Position numbers and translations under genes: made by a program
Shown: positions 16,175-25,440 of the stretch, in pieces
Layout: each line of letters begins with the position of its first letter
How positions within the stretch are numbered: position 1 is the first letter of the stretch
From: Antricoccus suffuscus
GTDB lineage: Bacteria; Actinomycetota; Actinomycetes; Mycobacteriales; Antricoccaceae
Reading direction: 5' to 3'
DNA: 42,713 nucleotides
Assembly: GCF_003003235.1 (NCBI RefSeq)
Contig: NZ_PVUE01000027.1
Span: 1-42,713 of the forward strand
The notes under the pieces: generated by a model
Told to the model about the DNA's origin: nothing
What the model saw: only the letters and a program-made list of their open reading frames with translations
Database searches by the model: none

Positions 16175-16908
16175 GAACCCAGCACCTCACCGTCACGGAC
16201 AAGGTCGCTCGACTCTGCGAGCCGCCGGTCGCTTTCAACGAAATCACCGAACATCAGGGCCGGGCGGTGTTGCGCGACGCCGAGGTTTCCGCGCGGCGGG
16301 CGGGCGCGCATCACTTGGTGCTGCGGGCATTCCCGGCCGATCGTGACCTACTGCACGAGCACGGGTTTACTCGCTCAGGATCGTCCGATGACGAGGGTAA
16401 CGAGCTAATAGAGATGTCCAAGCCGTTGCCTGTCTTGCGCGACGCTACCGACGACGACTCGCATGCGCTGATCGAGCTGATCACCGGCTGCTTCGACGAA
16501 TACGAAGGCTGTGTCATGGACGTCGACGGCGAGGAGCCCTGGTTGCGTAAACCGGCCACGTCGTACGCCGGGCTCGGTGGCCATCTGTGGGTCTATTCGC
16601 TCGGCGGCCCACTCGGAGAAGTCGTCGCCTGTGGCGCGCTGAAGCCGAGCACGGCCGGTCGCGACGAGCTGAAGAGCATGTACGTCTCGAAGAAGATCCG
16701 TCGTAGGCGGCTTGCCCAGGACCTCAACCAGATGATCGAGAATGCCGCTCGTGAGCGGGGCAACACGATGGTCCATCTATGGAGTGACACGCGGTTTCTC
16801 TCTGCGCACAAACTGTACGCCGAGCTCGGCTACCGCAGGCTGCCCGAGGTACGCGAGCTGCACGACAAATCCAACACCAGCGAAATCCATTTCGAAAAGC
16901 ACTTATGA
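16171..16908 (+). CDS. GNAT-family N-acetyltransferase
   Basis: A 245-residue protein. Residues about 85-245 form a GNAT domain: PVLRDATDDDSHALIELITGCF, then GEVVACGALKPS, the acetyl-CoA strand LKSMYVSKKIRRRRLAQDLNQM (in two blocks) and SAHKLYAELGYRRLPEV near the end. The CoA loop reads KKIRRRRLA rather than the common RxxGxG, a weakened match. The first 80 residues resemble the tail of a second, degenerate GNAT lobe (LLHEHGFTRSGSSDDEGNELIEMSKPL in outline), suggesting an old tandem fusion. It overlaps the CPBP gene by 4 nt. Substrate unknown. Confidence 0.82.
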   Translation: MRTQHLTVTDKVARLCEPPVAFNEITEHQGRAVLRDAEVSARRAGAHHLVLRAFPADRDLLHEHGFTRSGSSDDEGNELIEMSKPLPVLRDATDDDSHALIELITGCFDEYEGCVMDVDGEEPWLRKPATSYAGLGGHLWVYSLGGPLGEVVACGALKPSTAGRDELKSMYVSKKIRRRRLAQDLNQMIENAARERGNTMVHLWSDTRFLSAHKLYAELGYRRLPEVRELHDKSNTSEIHFEKHL

Positions 16909-17595
16909 ACGCGTGAGGTCGGTGAGCTCGCCGCGTTCGTCGAACGTGAAGGAGATCGTCTCTCCGGAGTCGAAATGGGCGGTAAGGAACTCGCCGTACG
17001 TCGTTGCCTCGATACCGTGTACGCCGAGATAGGTCTCGACGGTCAGCCGATGATCATGCGGAAACATCGCGGTGGCGGACTGAATCAGCAGCGGTAGTCC
17101 CGCGACGTCTACCGGCGGACGCGGCACGGACGCGTCGGTGACCAGCATGTATGCCGTGCCACCTTCATATTCGCCCGCGTAGTAGGCCGACCCGTCGAGC
17201 AGGCCGCAGGCCACGACCGCGAGGGTGTCCCCAGGTCCATGACCGGGACCGTGTATGCCGGGGTTGGCGAGCGCGGACAGTGGCAGCGAGGGCGTGGTCA
17301 GTTCCGGCACGTCGTACTTCTGGCCGATGGTGACGAGCTCGGAGATGGGTGCGGTGGCGACGTGGTCGACACCGAACGCCGCGTTGGCCCAGCCCCACAG
17401 CCAGGTGCCCTCGGCGTCAGCGGCGCTGCCCAAGAAGCTCACCTCGAAGGTCCGGTCGCCGATGTGTAGCTGCCGATCATCAAGGTCGGCAGTCCAGATT
17501 TCCGCGACGGCCAGCCGCTCGAAGGCGATCTGGCGCTCGGCGACCACGGCGGCGTACGCCGCGGCCATGACATCGAGGGTGGGTTTGTCGATCAC
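16903..17595 (-). CDS. DUF6882-type protein
   Basis: A protein of about 230 residues with the DUF6882 hallmark GTWLWGWAN, preceded by FEVSFLGSAADAE and followed by a Pro-rich PGIHGPGHGPGD segment and the YYAGEYEGGTAYMLV strand. Function is unknown; family members are soluble and actinobacterial. The start is uncertain: GTG 17595 best matches relatives that begin shortly before a helix like YAAVVAERQIAFERL; TTG 17712 and ATG 17568 are also in frame and none has a good ribosome site. Its 3' end overlaps the GNAT gene by 6 bp (convergent) and its 5' end faces dnaE1. Confidence 0.75.
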   Translation of the reverse strand: MIDKPTLDVMAAAYAAVVAERQIAFERLAVAEIWTADLDDRQLHIGDRTFEVSFLGSAADAEGTWLWGWANAAFGVDHVATAPISELVTIGQKYDVPELTTPSLPLSALANPGIHGPGHGPGDTLAVVACGLLDGSAYYAGEYEGGTAYMLVTDASVPRPPVDVAGLPLLIQSATAMFPHDHRLTVETYLGVHGIEATTYGEFLTAHFDSGETISFTFDERGELTDLTRS

Positions 17596-17789
17596 AAATG
17601 GAGGAGACGCGCGCACGTCGTCGCGCGTTCCATTGGCGCGATCGACCAGATTCACAGCGCCCGGCGAGATTGCCAAGCGGGTCGCGGCCAATCTGTCGGC
17701 GGGAAGTGTCAAAATGAACGTTCCCGATGGTGATGTTGGCGGTAGCCGATTTCCACGGCAGGTTCGGCGCAGGAAGGATCGGAATAGAC

Positions 17790-20700
17790 GTGAGTGCAGG
17801 TAAGCAGTTTGTGCATCTGCACACGCACACCGAATACTCGATGCTCGATGGCGCGGCGAAGATCGGCGCGTTGGGCGCGCGGGCGGCGGAGTTGGGGATG
17901 CCGGCGATCGCGATGACCGATCACGGCAACGTGTTCGGTGCGTATGACTTCTACTCCAAGATCACCGCCGCCGGGGTGAAGCCGATCATCGGCATGGAGG
18001 GCTACTACACGCCGGGGTCGCGTCATGACCGGGTGCCGTTCGAGTTCGGGTCGATCACCAGTGACGAGGCCGACGAGCAGGGCAGCGGTAACAAGGGCCG
18101 GTCGGCGTACAACCACATGACGCTGCTCGCGTACTCGACCGAGGGCATGCACAACTTGTTCCGGCTCTCGTCGCTTGCGAGCCTGGAGGGGCAGTACCGC
18201 AAGCCGCGGTTTGACCGGGACCTGCTCGAGAAGTACCACGGTGGGCTGATCGCGACGACCGGTTGCCCCAGCGGCGAGGTGCCGATGTGGCTGCGTGCGG
18301 GCAAGGCGGAGAAGGCGAAGGCGGCGGCCGCGGACTTCCAGGACATCTTCGGTGCGGAGAACTTCTTCGTGGAGTTGATGGATCACAACCTCGCGGTGGA
18401 GAAGGGGTATCGCACGTCCCTGCTGGATATCGCGGGGGATCTGAAGATCCCGTTGTTGGCGACGAACGACCTGCACTACACGCACAAGGGTGACGCGAAG
18501 GCGCACGGTGCCCTGTTGTGTATCCAGACTGGTGACCGGCTCAGCAACCCTAACCGGTTCCAGTTCACCGGCGACTCGTTCTATTTGAAGTCCGCCGAAG
18601 AGATGCGGATGCTGTTCTCGGAGATGCCCGAGGCGTGTGACAACACGTTGTTAATCGCCGAGCGTAGCGAGATCGCGTTCAACGAGTCGGCGAACTATAT
18701 GCCGCGTTACCCGTGCCCTGAGGGTGAAAACGAGGAGTCCTGGTTCGTTAAGGAAGTCGAGAAGGGGCTGCACTACCGGTACCCCGCGGGGATCCCGGAT
18801 GCGGTGCGCAAGCAGGCCGACTACGAGGTCGGCGTGATCGCGCAGATGGGTTTCCCGGGGTATTTCCTGGTCGTTGCGGACTTCATCAACTGGGCGAAGG
18901 ACAACGGGATCCGGGTGGGACCGGGTCGTGGTTCGGGTGCGGGGTCGATAGCGGCGTACGCGATGCGGATCACCGACCTTGATCCGTTGCAGCATGGCCT
19001 GATTTTTGAGCGGTTCTTGAACCCGGACCGTGTCTCGATGCCGGACTTCGATATCGACTTCGACGAGCGTCGTCGTGGTGAGGTCATCAACTATGTGACC
19101 CGTAAGTACGGCGATGACCGGGTCGCGCAAATCGTCACCTTCCAGACCATCAAGGCTAAAAACGCGGTTAAAGACTCCGCCCGTGTGCTCGATAAGCCCT
19201 ATGCAGTCGGCGATATTCTGACCAAGGCGATGCCGCCGGATGTCATGGGCAAGGGTGTGCCGTTGTCCGGGATCTTCGATCCGGAGCATGACAGGTACGG
19301 CGAGGCGGGCGAGTTCCGCGGGTTGTACGAGGAAAACGCCGAATACCGCGAAGTGATCGACACGGCCAAGGACTTGGAGGGGCTGCGCCGGGGGACCGGC
19401 GTACACGCGGCCGGGGTGATCATGTCCTCGGACCCGTTGATCAACATCATCCCGTTGATGCGCCGCGAGCAGGACGGCGCGATCATCACGCAGTTCGACT
19501 ATCCGACGTGTGAAAATCTCGGCCTGATCAAGATGGACTTCTTGGGGCTGCGCAACCTCACGATCGTCGACGACGCACTGGACAACATCAGGTCCAACCG
19601 CGGCGAAGAGGTCAAGGTCGAGGAGCTGCCGCTCGACGACAAGGGCGCCTACGAGCTGCTCGCGCGCGGCGACACGCTCGGAGTGTTCCAGCTCGATGGT
19701 GGCCCGCTGCGGGCGCTGCTGCGTTCGATGCGCCCGGACAACTTCGAGGACATCTCGGCGGTCATCGCGTTGTATCGACCGGGTCCGATGGGCGCGGACT
19801 CGCACAACAAGTATGCGCGCCGCAAGACCGGCCGCGAGCCGGTCGAGCCGCTGCACCCGGAGCTGGCCGACGCGCTCCAAGACCTGCTCGGCGACACGTA
19901 CGGCCTGATCATCTACCAAGAGCAGGTCATGGCGATCGCGCAGAGCGTCGCCGGCTACAGCCTTGGTCAGGCGGACATTCTGCGCCGCGCGATGGGTAAG
20001 AAGAAAAAGTCCGAGCTGGACGCCCAGTACGAGAAATTCTCTTCCGGCATGGCAGACCGCGGCTATACCGCGGCCGCTATCAAGGCACTGTGGGACACGC
20101 TGCTGCCGTTCTCCGACTATGCGTTTAACAAGGCTCACTCAGCGGCGTACGGCGTGGTGTCCTACTGGACGGCGTACCTCAAGGCGCACTACCCGGCCGA
20201 ATACATGGCCGCGTTGCTGACCAGCGTCAGCGACTCCAAGGACAAGATGGCGATCTACCTCGCCGAGTGCCGCCGAATGGGCATCCAGGTGCTCCCACCG
20301 GACGTCAACGAGTCCAACGCCCGCTTCACCACAGTCGGCACCGACATCCGATTCGGTATGGCGGCGGTACGCGGTGTCGGCAACAACGTCGTGACAATGG
20401 TCGCCGCGGCGCGCGAGCAGAAGGGCGCGTTTACCTCGTTCCACGACTTCCTGCGCAAGGTCGACCAGTCCGCGTGCAAGAAGAACACCGTCGAGTCGTT
20501 GATCAAGTCCGGAGCGTTCGACTCGCTGGGCCATCCGCGCCGCGGCCTCCTCGCGATTCACGCGGAGGCGATCGACGCGGTCGCCGACGTGAAGAAGCAG
20601 GAAGCGGTCGGCCAATTCGACCTGTTCGGCGCGATGGGCGGCGAGGACTCCGACGAGTCGCCGCTGGGCAATACCAACTTCGAGATCGCCATTCCTGGCG

Positions 20701-21344
20701 GGGAGTGGGCCAAACGCGAGAAGCTGGCATTCGAACGCGACATGCTCGGCCTCTACGTCTCCGATCATCCGTTGCAGGGGCTCGAGCATGTGCTGGCCTC
20801 GGCCGCCGACGCCAGCATCGCGAGCATCAAAGAAGAGGGCGCGTACGAGCAAAACGCGGTCGTCACCATCGCCGGGATTCTGACCGGGGTCGAACGCCGG
20901 ATGAGTCAAAAAGGCCAGTTCTGGGCCAAAGCCCAGCTCGAGGATCTCGAGGGCAGTGTCGAGGTGCTGATCTTCGCGCGCACCTTTGAGCAGGTCGGTC
21001 ACCTGATCCAGGACGACCAGATCGTCGTCGTCAGCGGCCGGCTGGACAGCAGTGAAGACCAGTACCGCGTACGCGTGAGTGACCTGTCGATCCCGGACTT
21101 GACGACGCAGGACTCGAGCCCGGTCACGCTGCAGATACAGGCGCTGCGGTGCACCAAGCCGACCGTGGCACGGTTGCGCGACATCCTGCGTCAGCATCCG
21201 GGCATGGTCGATGTGCATCTTCGGGTGATCAATGGCCCGCGCACGACGCAAGTCAAGCTCGATGACGGGCTACGGGTCACGCGTTCGCCGGCGCTGGTCG
21301 GTGACCTCAAGGTCCTGCTGGGCACCGACGGCTTCGTCCAGTAG
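17790..21344 (+). CDS. dnaE: DNA polymerase III alpha subunit (DnaE1)
   Basis: A 1184-residue C-family replicative polymerase, matching the length of mycobacterial DnaE1. The PHP domain opens with FVHLHTHTEYSMLDGAAK, which keeps His residues compatible with an active metal-dependent proofreading site. The palm has PDFDIDFDERRRG near residue 418 with the catalytic Asp pair, followed by fingers and helix-hairpin-helix regions (GVGNNVVTMV). QFDLFG near 942 is a beta-clamp-binding motif, and an OB fold lies near 1020-1090 (VTIAGILTGVERRMSQKG). GTG 17790 follows AGGAAGGA; the longer reading upstream is rejected. It is divergent from the DUF6882 gene. Confidence 0.97.
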   Translation: MSAGKQFVHLHTHTEYSMLDGAAKIGALGARAAELGMPAIAMTDHGNVFGAYDFYSKITAAGVKPIIGMEGYYTPGSRHDRVPFEFGSITSDEADEQGSGNKGRSAYNHMTLLAYSTEGMHNLFRLSSLASLEGQYRKPRFDRDLLEKYHGGLIATTGCPSGEVPMWLRAGKAEKAKAAAADFQDIFGAENFFVELMDHNLAVEKGYRTSLLDIAGDLKIPLLATNDLHYTHKGDAKAHGALLCIQTGDRLSNPNRFQFTGDSFYLKSAEEMRMLFSEMPEACDNTLLIAERSEIAFNESANYMPRYPCPEGENEESWFVKEVEKGLHYRYPAGIPDAVRKQADYEVGVIAQMGFPGYFLVVADFINWAKDNGIRVGPGRGSGAGSIAAYAMRITDLDPLQHGLIFERFLNPDRVSMPDFDIDFDERRRGEVINYVTRKYGDDRVAQIVTFQTIKAKNAVKDSARVLDKPYAVGDILTKAMPPDVMGKGVPLSGIFDPEHDRYGEAGEFRGLYEENAEYREVIDTAKDLEGLRRGTGVHAAGVIMSSDPLINIIPLMRREQDGAIITQFDYPTCENLGLIKMDFLGLRNLTIVDDALDNIRSNRGEEVKVEELPLDDKGAYELLARGDTLGVFQLDGGPLRALLRSMRPDNFEDISAVIALYRPGPMGADSHNKYARRKTGREPVEPLHPELADALQDLLGDTYGLIIYQEQVMAIAQSVAGYSLGQADILRRAMGKKKKSELDAQYEKFSSGMADRGYTAAAIKALWDTLLPFSDYAFNKAHSAAYGVVSYWTAYLKAHYPAEYMAALLTSVSDSKDKMAIYLAECRRMGIQVLPPDVNESNARFTTVGTDIRFGMAAVRGVGNNVVTMVAAAREQKGAFTSFHDFLRKVDQSACKKNTVESLIKSGAFDSLGHPRRGLLAIHAEAIDAVADVKKQEAVGQFDLFGAMGGEDSDESPLGNTNFEIAIPGGEWAKREKLAFERDMLGLYVSDHPLQGLEHVLASAADASIASIKEEGAYEQNAVVTIAGILTGVERRMSQKGQFWAKAQLEDLEGSVEVLIFARTFEQVGHLIQDDQIVVVSGRLDSSEDQYRVRVSDLSIPDLTTQDSSPVTLQIQALRCTKPTVARLRDILRQHPGMVDVHLRVINGPRTTQVKLDDGLRVTRSPALVGDLKVLLGTDGFVQ

Positions 21345-21376
21345 CGGGCGGTCCATTAGATGACGGTGCAGTAGAG

Positions 21377-22534
21377 ATGAAGCACGGCTGGCGGAGCGTG
21401 AGCGGCCGGCTCCTGCACCGTGGCCGGGAGGCCTATCGCAGCCCGTTTCTCGGCACGCCGATCTCGGCCCGTGGCGCCAGCGGACTGGTGCTGCGCGGCC
21501 AGGTGTGGACCGGTGGGGCCGCCACGCCGTACGACGGCGCGGTCGTGATCGACTCCGCCGGCCAGGTCGAGCGGATCGGCCCGATCGGCGAGTTGACCAT
21601 CCCGGATCGGCTGCCGATCATCGGCTCACCGACCCACTGGATCGGGCCCGGGATCATCGATACCCATGTGCACCTCGAGTTCACCGCGTTGGCGACCCAG
21701 GTCTCCGGCGGCGTCATCGCCATGCGGGACCTCGGCGCGCCGTTAGCCAAGGTCAAACGATGGCAGGGTGCGGCGCGGCGCACCGGTGCGCAGCTGATTA
21801 CCGCGGGCGCGATCCTGACCGCGCCGGGCGGTTACCCCGGCCAGTCATGGGGTGCAGACGGTTCGGCGTACGAAGTGACCTCGGCCGCGCACGCGGTCGA
21901 TGCCGTCGGCGTGATGCACTTGGCCGGGGCGTCCTTGATCAAGGTCGCGCTCGAACCAGGTGACGGCTGGCCGACACTCTCGCCGTCGGTCGCAGGGGCG
22001 ATCGTGGAGGCCGCGCACGGCCATGGCCTGTCGGTGATCGCGCACGCGCTGACGGTGGAGATGGTGCAACGCGCACTGTCGGCTCGGGTCGACGAGCTCG
22101 CGCACACGCCGACCGAGGAACTGCCCTCCCGCACGATTACCCACCTCGCCGACGCGGACATCCGAGTGAGCTCCACCCTTCAGACATTCTTCTCCGGCGG
22201 CATTGGCCGGCCGGCGCTGCACAACGCGGCGGCCATGGTCGAGGCGGGCGTACCACTGGTATATGGCACCGATCTTGGCAACTCCGGGACGGTTTCTGGT
22301 GTCGACCCGCGCGAGCTCGATCGGCTGGCGCAAGCCGGACTCGGCAGGTGGGGAGCGTTGCGTGCGGCCACCGACCGCGCCGCGCAAAGCGCCGGGATGG
22401 ACCGCTCGCTCGGGTTTATCCGCGAAGGGCAGGTCGCGCGGTGCGTCGTGCTGTCCGACGACCCGATCAAAGAGCCGGGAGCATGGCGGGCGCCGACCGC
22501 TGTGGTGGTCCGTGGCAGGGTGATAAGACCATGA
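21377..22534 (+). CDS. Metal-dependent amidohydrolase family protein
   Basis: A 385-residue TIM-barrel amidohydrolase of the imidazolonepropionase/prolidase-like group. The metal-binding HxH is IDTHVHLEF near residue 95; a candidate metal-ligand lysine lies in SLIKVALEPGDGW near 195, further His in LSVIAHALTVE and ELAHTPTEEL, and Asp in YGTDLGNSGT near 300. The C-terminal beta-sandwich returns with VARCVVLSDDPIKEPG. The substrate is unknown. The start ATG 21377 lies 32 nt after dnaE with a weak GTAGAG ribosome site. It overlaps the membrane gene by 4 nt, indicating translational coupling. Confidence 0.85.
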   Translation: MKHGWRSVSGRLLHRGREAYRSPFLGTPISARGASGLVLRGQVWTGGAATPYDGAVVIDSAGQVERIGPIGELTIPDRLPIIGSPTHWIGPGIIDTHVHLEFTALATQVSGGVIAMRDLGAPLAKVKRWQGAARRTGAQLITAGAILTAPGGYPGQSWGADGSAYEVTSAAHAVDAVGVMHLAGASLIKVALEPGDGWPTLSPSVAGAIVEAAHGHGLSVIAHALTVEMVQRALSARVDELAHTPTEELPSRTITHLADADIRVSSTLQTFFSGGIGRPALHNAAAMVEAGVPLVYGTDLGNSGTVSGVDPRELDRLAQAGLGRWGALRAATDRAAQSAGMDRSLGFIREGQVARCVVLSDDPIKEPGAWRAPTAVVVRGRVIRP

Positions 22535-23223
22535 CTGTGCCCACGCCGCCAGAAATACCCGTCTCGCCGAGTGCATCCGTTCCGCAGAGCGCACTCGGTC
22601 CCGCGAAGCCGTCGTTCTTCGGCCAGATCGTGGCTGACCTGCGCGCCGACCTCAGCCGAAACGGTCGTCGGCTCGCGCTGGCGATCGGTCTCTACGTGCT
22701 CGGCGGTATCGTCGCCGGCGTCGCGTGGGCGCTATGGGCGCCGCGCGAGCGTTTTCAGACTGTTAAAGGCGGTTACGCGTACGTCGATCTCAACGCCGAG
22801 TGGCAGGTCGGCGGGGACGTCGTACTGTTTCTGATGCTGCTGACCCTCACGCTTGTGCTGACCGTCTGGCTATGGGGTTGGGGACCGCGGCGCGGACTGG
22901 TGGCGCTGATGACGACGGTGGGCGGCTCAGTGCTCGCCGGGTTTGTCGCGTGGCTGGTCGGGATCATGGTGACCAGTAAACCGAGCGCGACCGACCTCAA
23001 GACGCTCGGCGCGGTCTTCTCGATCGACCAGCGACTGCATTCGGTGGCGATGATCCTGCTTCCCGCAGTGATCGCAGCGCTGCTGTACGTCGTGCTGGCG
23101 ATGTTCTCCGGCTACGACGGGCTGTGGCGCCGCGCCGAGATCGCTCAGTTCAACGCCGCCCAAGAAAACGCCGTCGGCGGCGCGACGCCGGCTAGCAATG
23201 CACCGCTACCGCACCGCCCATGA
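22531..23223 (+). CDS. Four-helix membrane protein, possibly DUF2567-like
   Basis: A 230-residue membrane protein with a Pro/Ser-rich N-terminus (1-30) and four predicted helices: near 50-70 (LALAIGLYVLGGIVAGVAWALW), 100-118 (VVLFLMLLTLTLVLTVWLWGW), 127-150 and 175-195. The layout, with a periplasmic loop after the first helix and a Gly-rich third helix (TTVGGSVLAGFVAWLVGIM), resembles the actinobacterial DUF2567 family, but the match is only by eye. ATG 22531 overlaps the amidohydrolase stop as ATGA. Function unknown. Confidence 0.7.
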   Translation: MTVPTPPEIPVSPSASVPQSALGPAKPSFFGQIVADLRADLSRNGRRLALAIGLYVLGGIVAGVAWALWAPRERFQTVKGGYAYVDLNAEWQVGGDVVLFLMLLTLTLVLTVWLWGWGPRRGLVALMTTVGGSVLAGFVAWLVGIMVTSKPSATDLKTLGAVFSIDQRLHSVAMILLPAVIAALLYVVLAMFSGYDGLWRRAEIAQFNAAQENAVGGATPASNAPLPHRP

Positions 23224-23249
23224 CTTCGTACCTTACAAATGTATGGTTC

Positions 23250-23278
23250 GGCAGCGCCGGTGACGAGATATCGCTGCC
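23250..23278. terminator. Possible hairpin between convergent genes
   Basis: GGCAGCG (23250-23256) and CGCTGCC (23272-23278) form a 7-bp inverted repeat with a 15-nt loop in the 116-bp gap between the membrane gene and the LON-domain gene. There is no U-run, so the terminator call is weak. Confidence 0.35.
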
Positions 23279-23339
23279 AAACAGCACAGGTGTGGGCTGC
23301 GGTCGCGACGGATGAGCGGTATTTTGTCACCGATCGCGG

Positions 23340-24038
23340 TTAGTTCTGACCGGACCGCGACGGGAGATCGCCCGGACCGACCGGAAGTGCCCCAAGGCGA
23401 CTGATCAGCGCCAGCTCGCGGGTGAGCAGGCGGCGTTGTCGCGCCAGCCGCAACGCGTCGCTCGGGATTTCCAGGACCTTTTGCTGCTCGGCCCGCGACA
23501 GCTTGATGGCAGAGGCCATCAGCCATGACAAGGACGGCGCGTCCGAGGGCAGGTTGGCCTCGGTCACCGGAATCGTGGTCCGGCCGCGGATATCGGCCAC
23601 CCCGCGCACATACTTCGCAAACAGCACCAGATTTTCCGAGGCCAGTGACTCCACGTCGTCCAGCGTCGCGGGGTCGGCCGGCTCGTCTTCGAACGGCTCC
23701 ACCTTGCCGCAGACGTACGGCGTACCTTGGTCCACCAGCCCCAGCAGCCGGAACCGTTCACGGCCCAGCACCGTGACGGCGAACGTGTCGCTCGCGCCTG
23801 CCTCCTCGCGCCGCATCATCCGCACCGTCGCGGTGCAGCCCACGTCGTAGGTGTCGGGGCGGACGGTTAGGTCGGCGCTCGAGCCGCTGCGCAGTCCGAT
23901 GACGCCGAACTCGCTGCCAGGCACTCGCTGCAAATCCTCAAGGAGCTGGACGTATCGCGGCTGGAAGATTCGCAGCGGCATAAGCGTGCCGGGATAGAGG
24001 ATCGCTTCCAGGGGAAAGAGGGGGAGCGTCCGGTCCAT
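23340..24038 (-). CDS. LON substrate-binding-domain protein
   Basis: A 232-residue protein consisting only of the N-terminal substrate-binding domain of Lon proteases (PF02190 type): LPLFPLEAILYPGTLMPLRIFQPRY at the N-terminus (in two blocks), GSEFGVIGLRSG near 41, and VTVLGRERFRLLGLVDQGTPY near 88-108. No ATPase or Ser-Lys protease domain follows, so it cannot be Lon itself. Such stand-alone proteins are common in actinobacteria and may bind substrates or act as adaptors. ATG 24038 has TAGGCT 6 nt upstream, suggesting a leaderless mRNA. It is divergent from hisD over 55 bp. Confidence 0.88.
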   Translation of the reverse strand: MDRTLPLFPLEAILYPGTLMPLRIFQPRYVQLLEDLQRVPGSEFGVIGLRSGSSADLTVRPDTYDVGCTATVRMMRREEAGASDTFAVTVLGRERFRLLGLVDQGTPYVCGKVEPFEDEPADPATLDDVESLASENLVLFAKYVRGVADIRGRTTIPVTEANLPSDAPSLSWLMASAIKLSRAEQQKVLEIPSDALRLARQRRLLTRELALISRLGALPVGPGDLPSRSGQN

Positions 24039-24044
24039 TGCTAC

Positions 24045-24050
24045 AGCCTA
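24045..24050 (-). promoter_or_regulatory. -10 hexamer of the LON-domain gene
   Basis: TAGGCT on the minus strand lies 6 nt before ATG 24038, a leaderless arrangement. It shares two bases with the palindrome at 24049-24061. Confidence 0.45.
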
Positions 24051-24061
24051 GGTGTGACCTA
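24049..24061. promoter_or_regulatory. Palindrome TAGGTGTGACCTA, candidate operator
   Basis: Five-bp arms around GTG lie between the LON-domain and hisD promoters, upstream of the hisD -10 and overlapping the LON-domain -10 by two bases. The short palindrome may be chance. Confidence 0.3.
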
Positions 24062-24081
24062 TTTCGCGCTGTCCCGCGACG

Positions 24082-24087
24082 TACCCT
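24082..24087 (+). promoter_or_regulatory. -10 hexamer of the his operon
   Basis: TACCCT ends 6 nt before the GTG of hisD at 24094, suggesting that the long his transcript starts at or next to the start codon. No good -35 is visible. Confidence 0.45.
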
Positions 24088-24093
24088 GACTGG

Positions 24094-25440
24094 GTGACTA
24101 CAAACTCGACCCAGCAGGATGTGCTGCGCACGATCGACCTTCGCGGCCAGCACTTGTCGACCGTCCAGCTACGCCAAGTAGTGCCGCGGGCGGACATCGA
24201 CGTCGACCGGGCGCTCGAATCGGTGCGCCCCATCCTCGAAGATATCCGGGTGCGCGGCGTCCAGGCGGTCAAGGAGATCACCGCACGCCTTGACGGGGTC
24301 GAGCTCGACTCGATCCGGGTGCCGCACGAACGCTGCACCGAAGCACTCCAAGCGCTCGACCCACAGGTGCGCGCGGCGCTCGAAGAGTCGATCGCGCGGG
24401 CCCGCAAGGTGCACGCCGACCAACGCCGAACCGATGTCACCACCAACGTCGTACCCGGCGGCACCGTGACCGAGAAGTGGATGCCGGTCGGGCGGGTCGG
24501 CCTCTATGTGCCCGGTGGACTCGCGGTCTACCCCTCGAGCGTCGTGATGAACGTCGTGCCCGCTCAGACGGCCGGCGTCGGTTCGATCGCGGTTACCTCG
24601 CCACCACAAAAAGCATTTGGCGGCCTGCCGCACCCAACCATCCTCGCCGCGTGCGCATTGCTCGACGTCGACGAGGTGTACGCCGTCGGCGGCGCCCAGG
24701 CGATCGCCATGTTTGCCTACGGCACCGCCGAAAACGAGCCGGTCGACCTGGTCACCGGACCTGGCAACATCTATGTCACCGCGGCGAAGCGCCAACTGCG
24801 CGGACTGGTCGGCATTGACTCCGAGGCCGGGCCGACCGAGATCGCGATCCTGGCCGACGACACCGCCGATCCGGTCCACGTCGCGGCCGACCTGATCAGC
24901 CAGGCAGAGCACGACCCGCTCGCCGCGTCGGTGCTCGTCACAAGCAGCGACAAGCTGGCCGCCGCCGTGGATGCCGAACTACGCGTCCAGATCGAGGCCA
25001 CCAAACACATCGAGCGCATCGGCACGGCCCTGGCCGGCGAGCAGTCCGGCGTCGTCCTGGTCGACGACATTGAGCAGGGTCTGCAGGTCGTCGACGCGTA
25101 CGCCGCCGAACATCTCGAGATCCAGACCGCCGACTCGCCCGGCGTCGCGGCGCGGGTGCGTAACGCCGGATGCATCTTCGTCGGTGCCTGGTCACCGGTG
25201 TCGCTGGGCGACTACTGCGCCGGGTCCAACCATGTGCTGCCCACGGGCGGGTGTGCGCGGCACTCGTCGGGCCTGTCCGTGCAGTCGTTCCTGCGCGGCG
25301 TGCACATCGTGGAGTACGACCGTGATGCGCTGCAGGAGGTCGCCGGGCACGTGCAAGCACTCGCCAACGCGGAGGACCTTCCGGCACACGGCGCGGCCGT
25401 GCGACTGCGGTTCGAAGAACCGCGCCCCGGCCAGCGATGA
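24094..25440 (+). CDS. hisD: Histidinol dehydrogenase
   Basis: A 448-residue Zn-dependent, NAD-dependent enzyme for the last two steps of histidine synthesis (histidinol to histidinal to histidine). Recognisable blocks are [19 protein letters not shown] near 130, [14 protein letters not shown] near 200, [17 protein letters not shown] near 225 and [13 protein letters not shown] near 268, where Gln and His are metal ligands. The C-terminal [19 protein letters not shown] carries further conserved His. GTG 24094 is preceded at leaderless spacing by TACCCT. The stop overlaps hisC by 4 nt (ATGA). Confidence 0.97.
   Translation: MTTNSTQQDVLRTIDLRGQHLSTVQLRQVVPRADIDVDRALESVRPILEDIRVRGVQAVKEITARLDGVELDSIRVPHERCTEALQALDPQVRAALEESIARARKVHADQRRTDVTTNVVPGGTVTEKWMPVGRVGLYVPGGLAVYPSSVVMNVVPAQTAGVGSIAVTSPPQKAFGGLPHPTILAACALLDVDEVYAVGGAQAIAMFAYGTAENEPVDLVTGPGNIYVTAAKRQLRGLVGIDSEAGPTEIAILADDTADPVHVAADLISQAEHDPLAASVLVTSSDKLAAAVDAELRVQIEATKHIERIGTALAGEQSGVVLVDDIEQGLQVVDAYAAEHLEIQTADSPGVAARVRNAGCIFVGAWSPVSLGDYCAGSNHVLPTGGCARHSSGLSVQSFLRGVHIVEYDRDALQEVAGHVQALANAEDLPAHGAAVRLRFEEPRPGQR

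Noticed and set aside
18651-21251. Long minus-strand ORFs of 495 and 370 codons opposite dnaE1
   Set aside because: They lie wholly inside dnaE1, have Arg/Val/Asp-rich composition typical of antisense frames in high-GC genes, and match no family.
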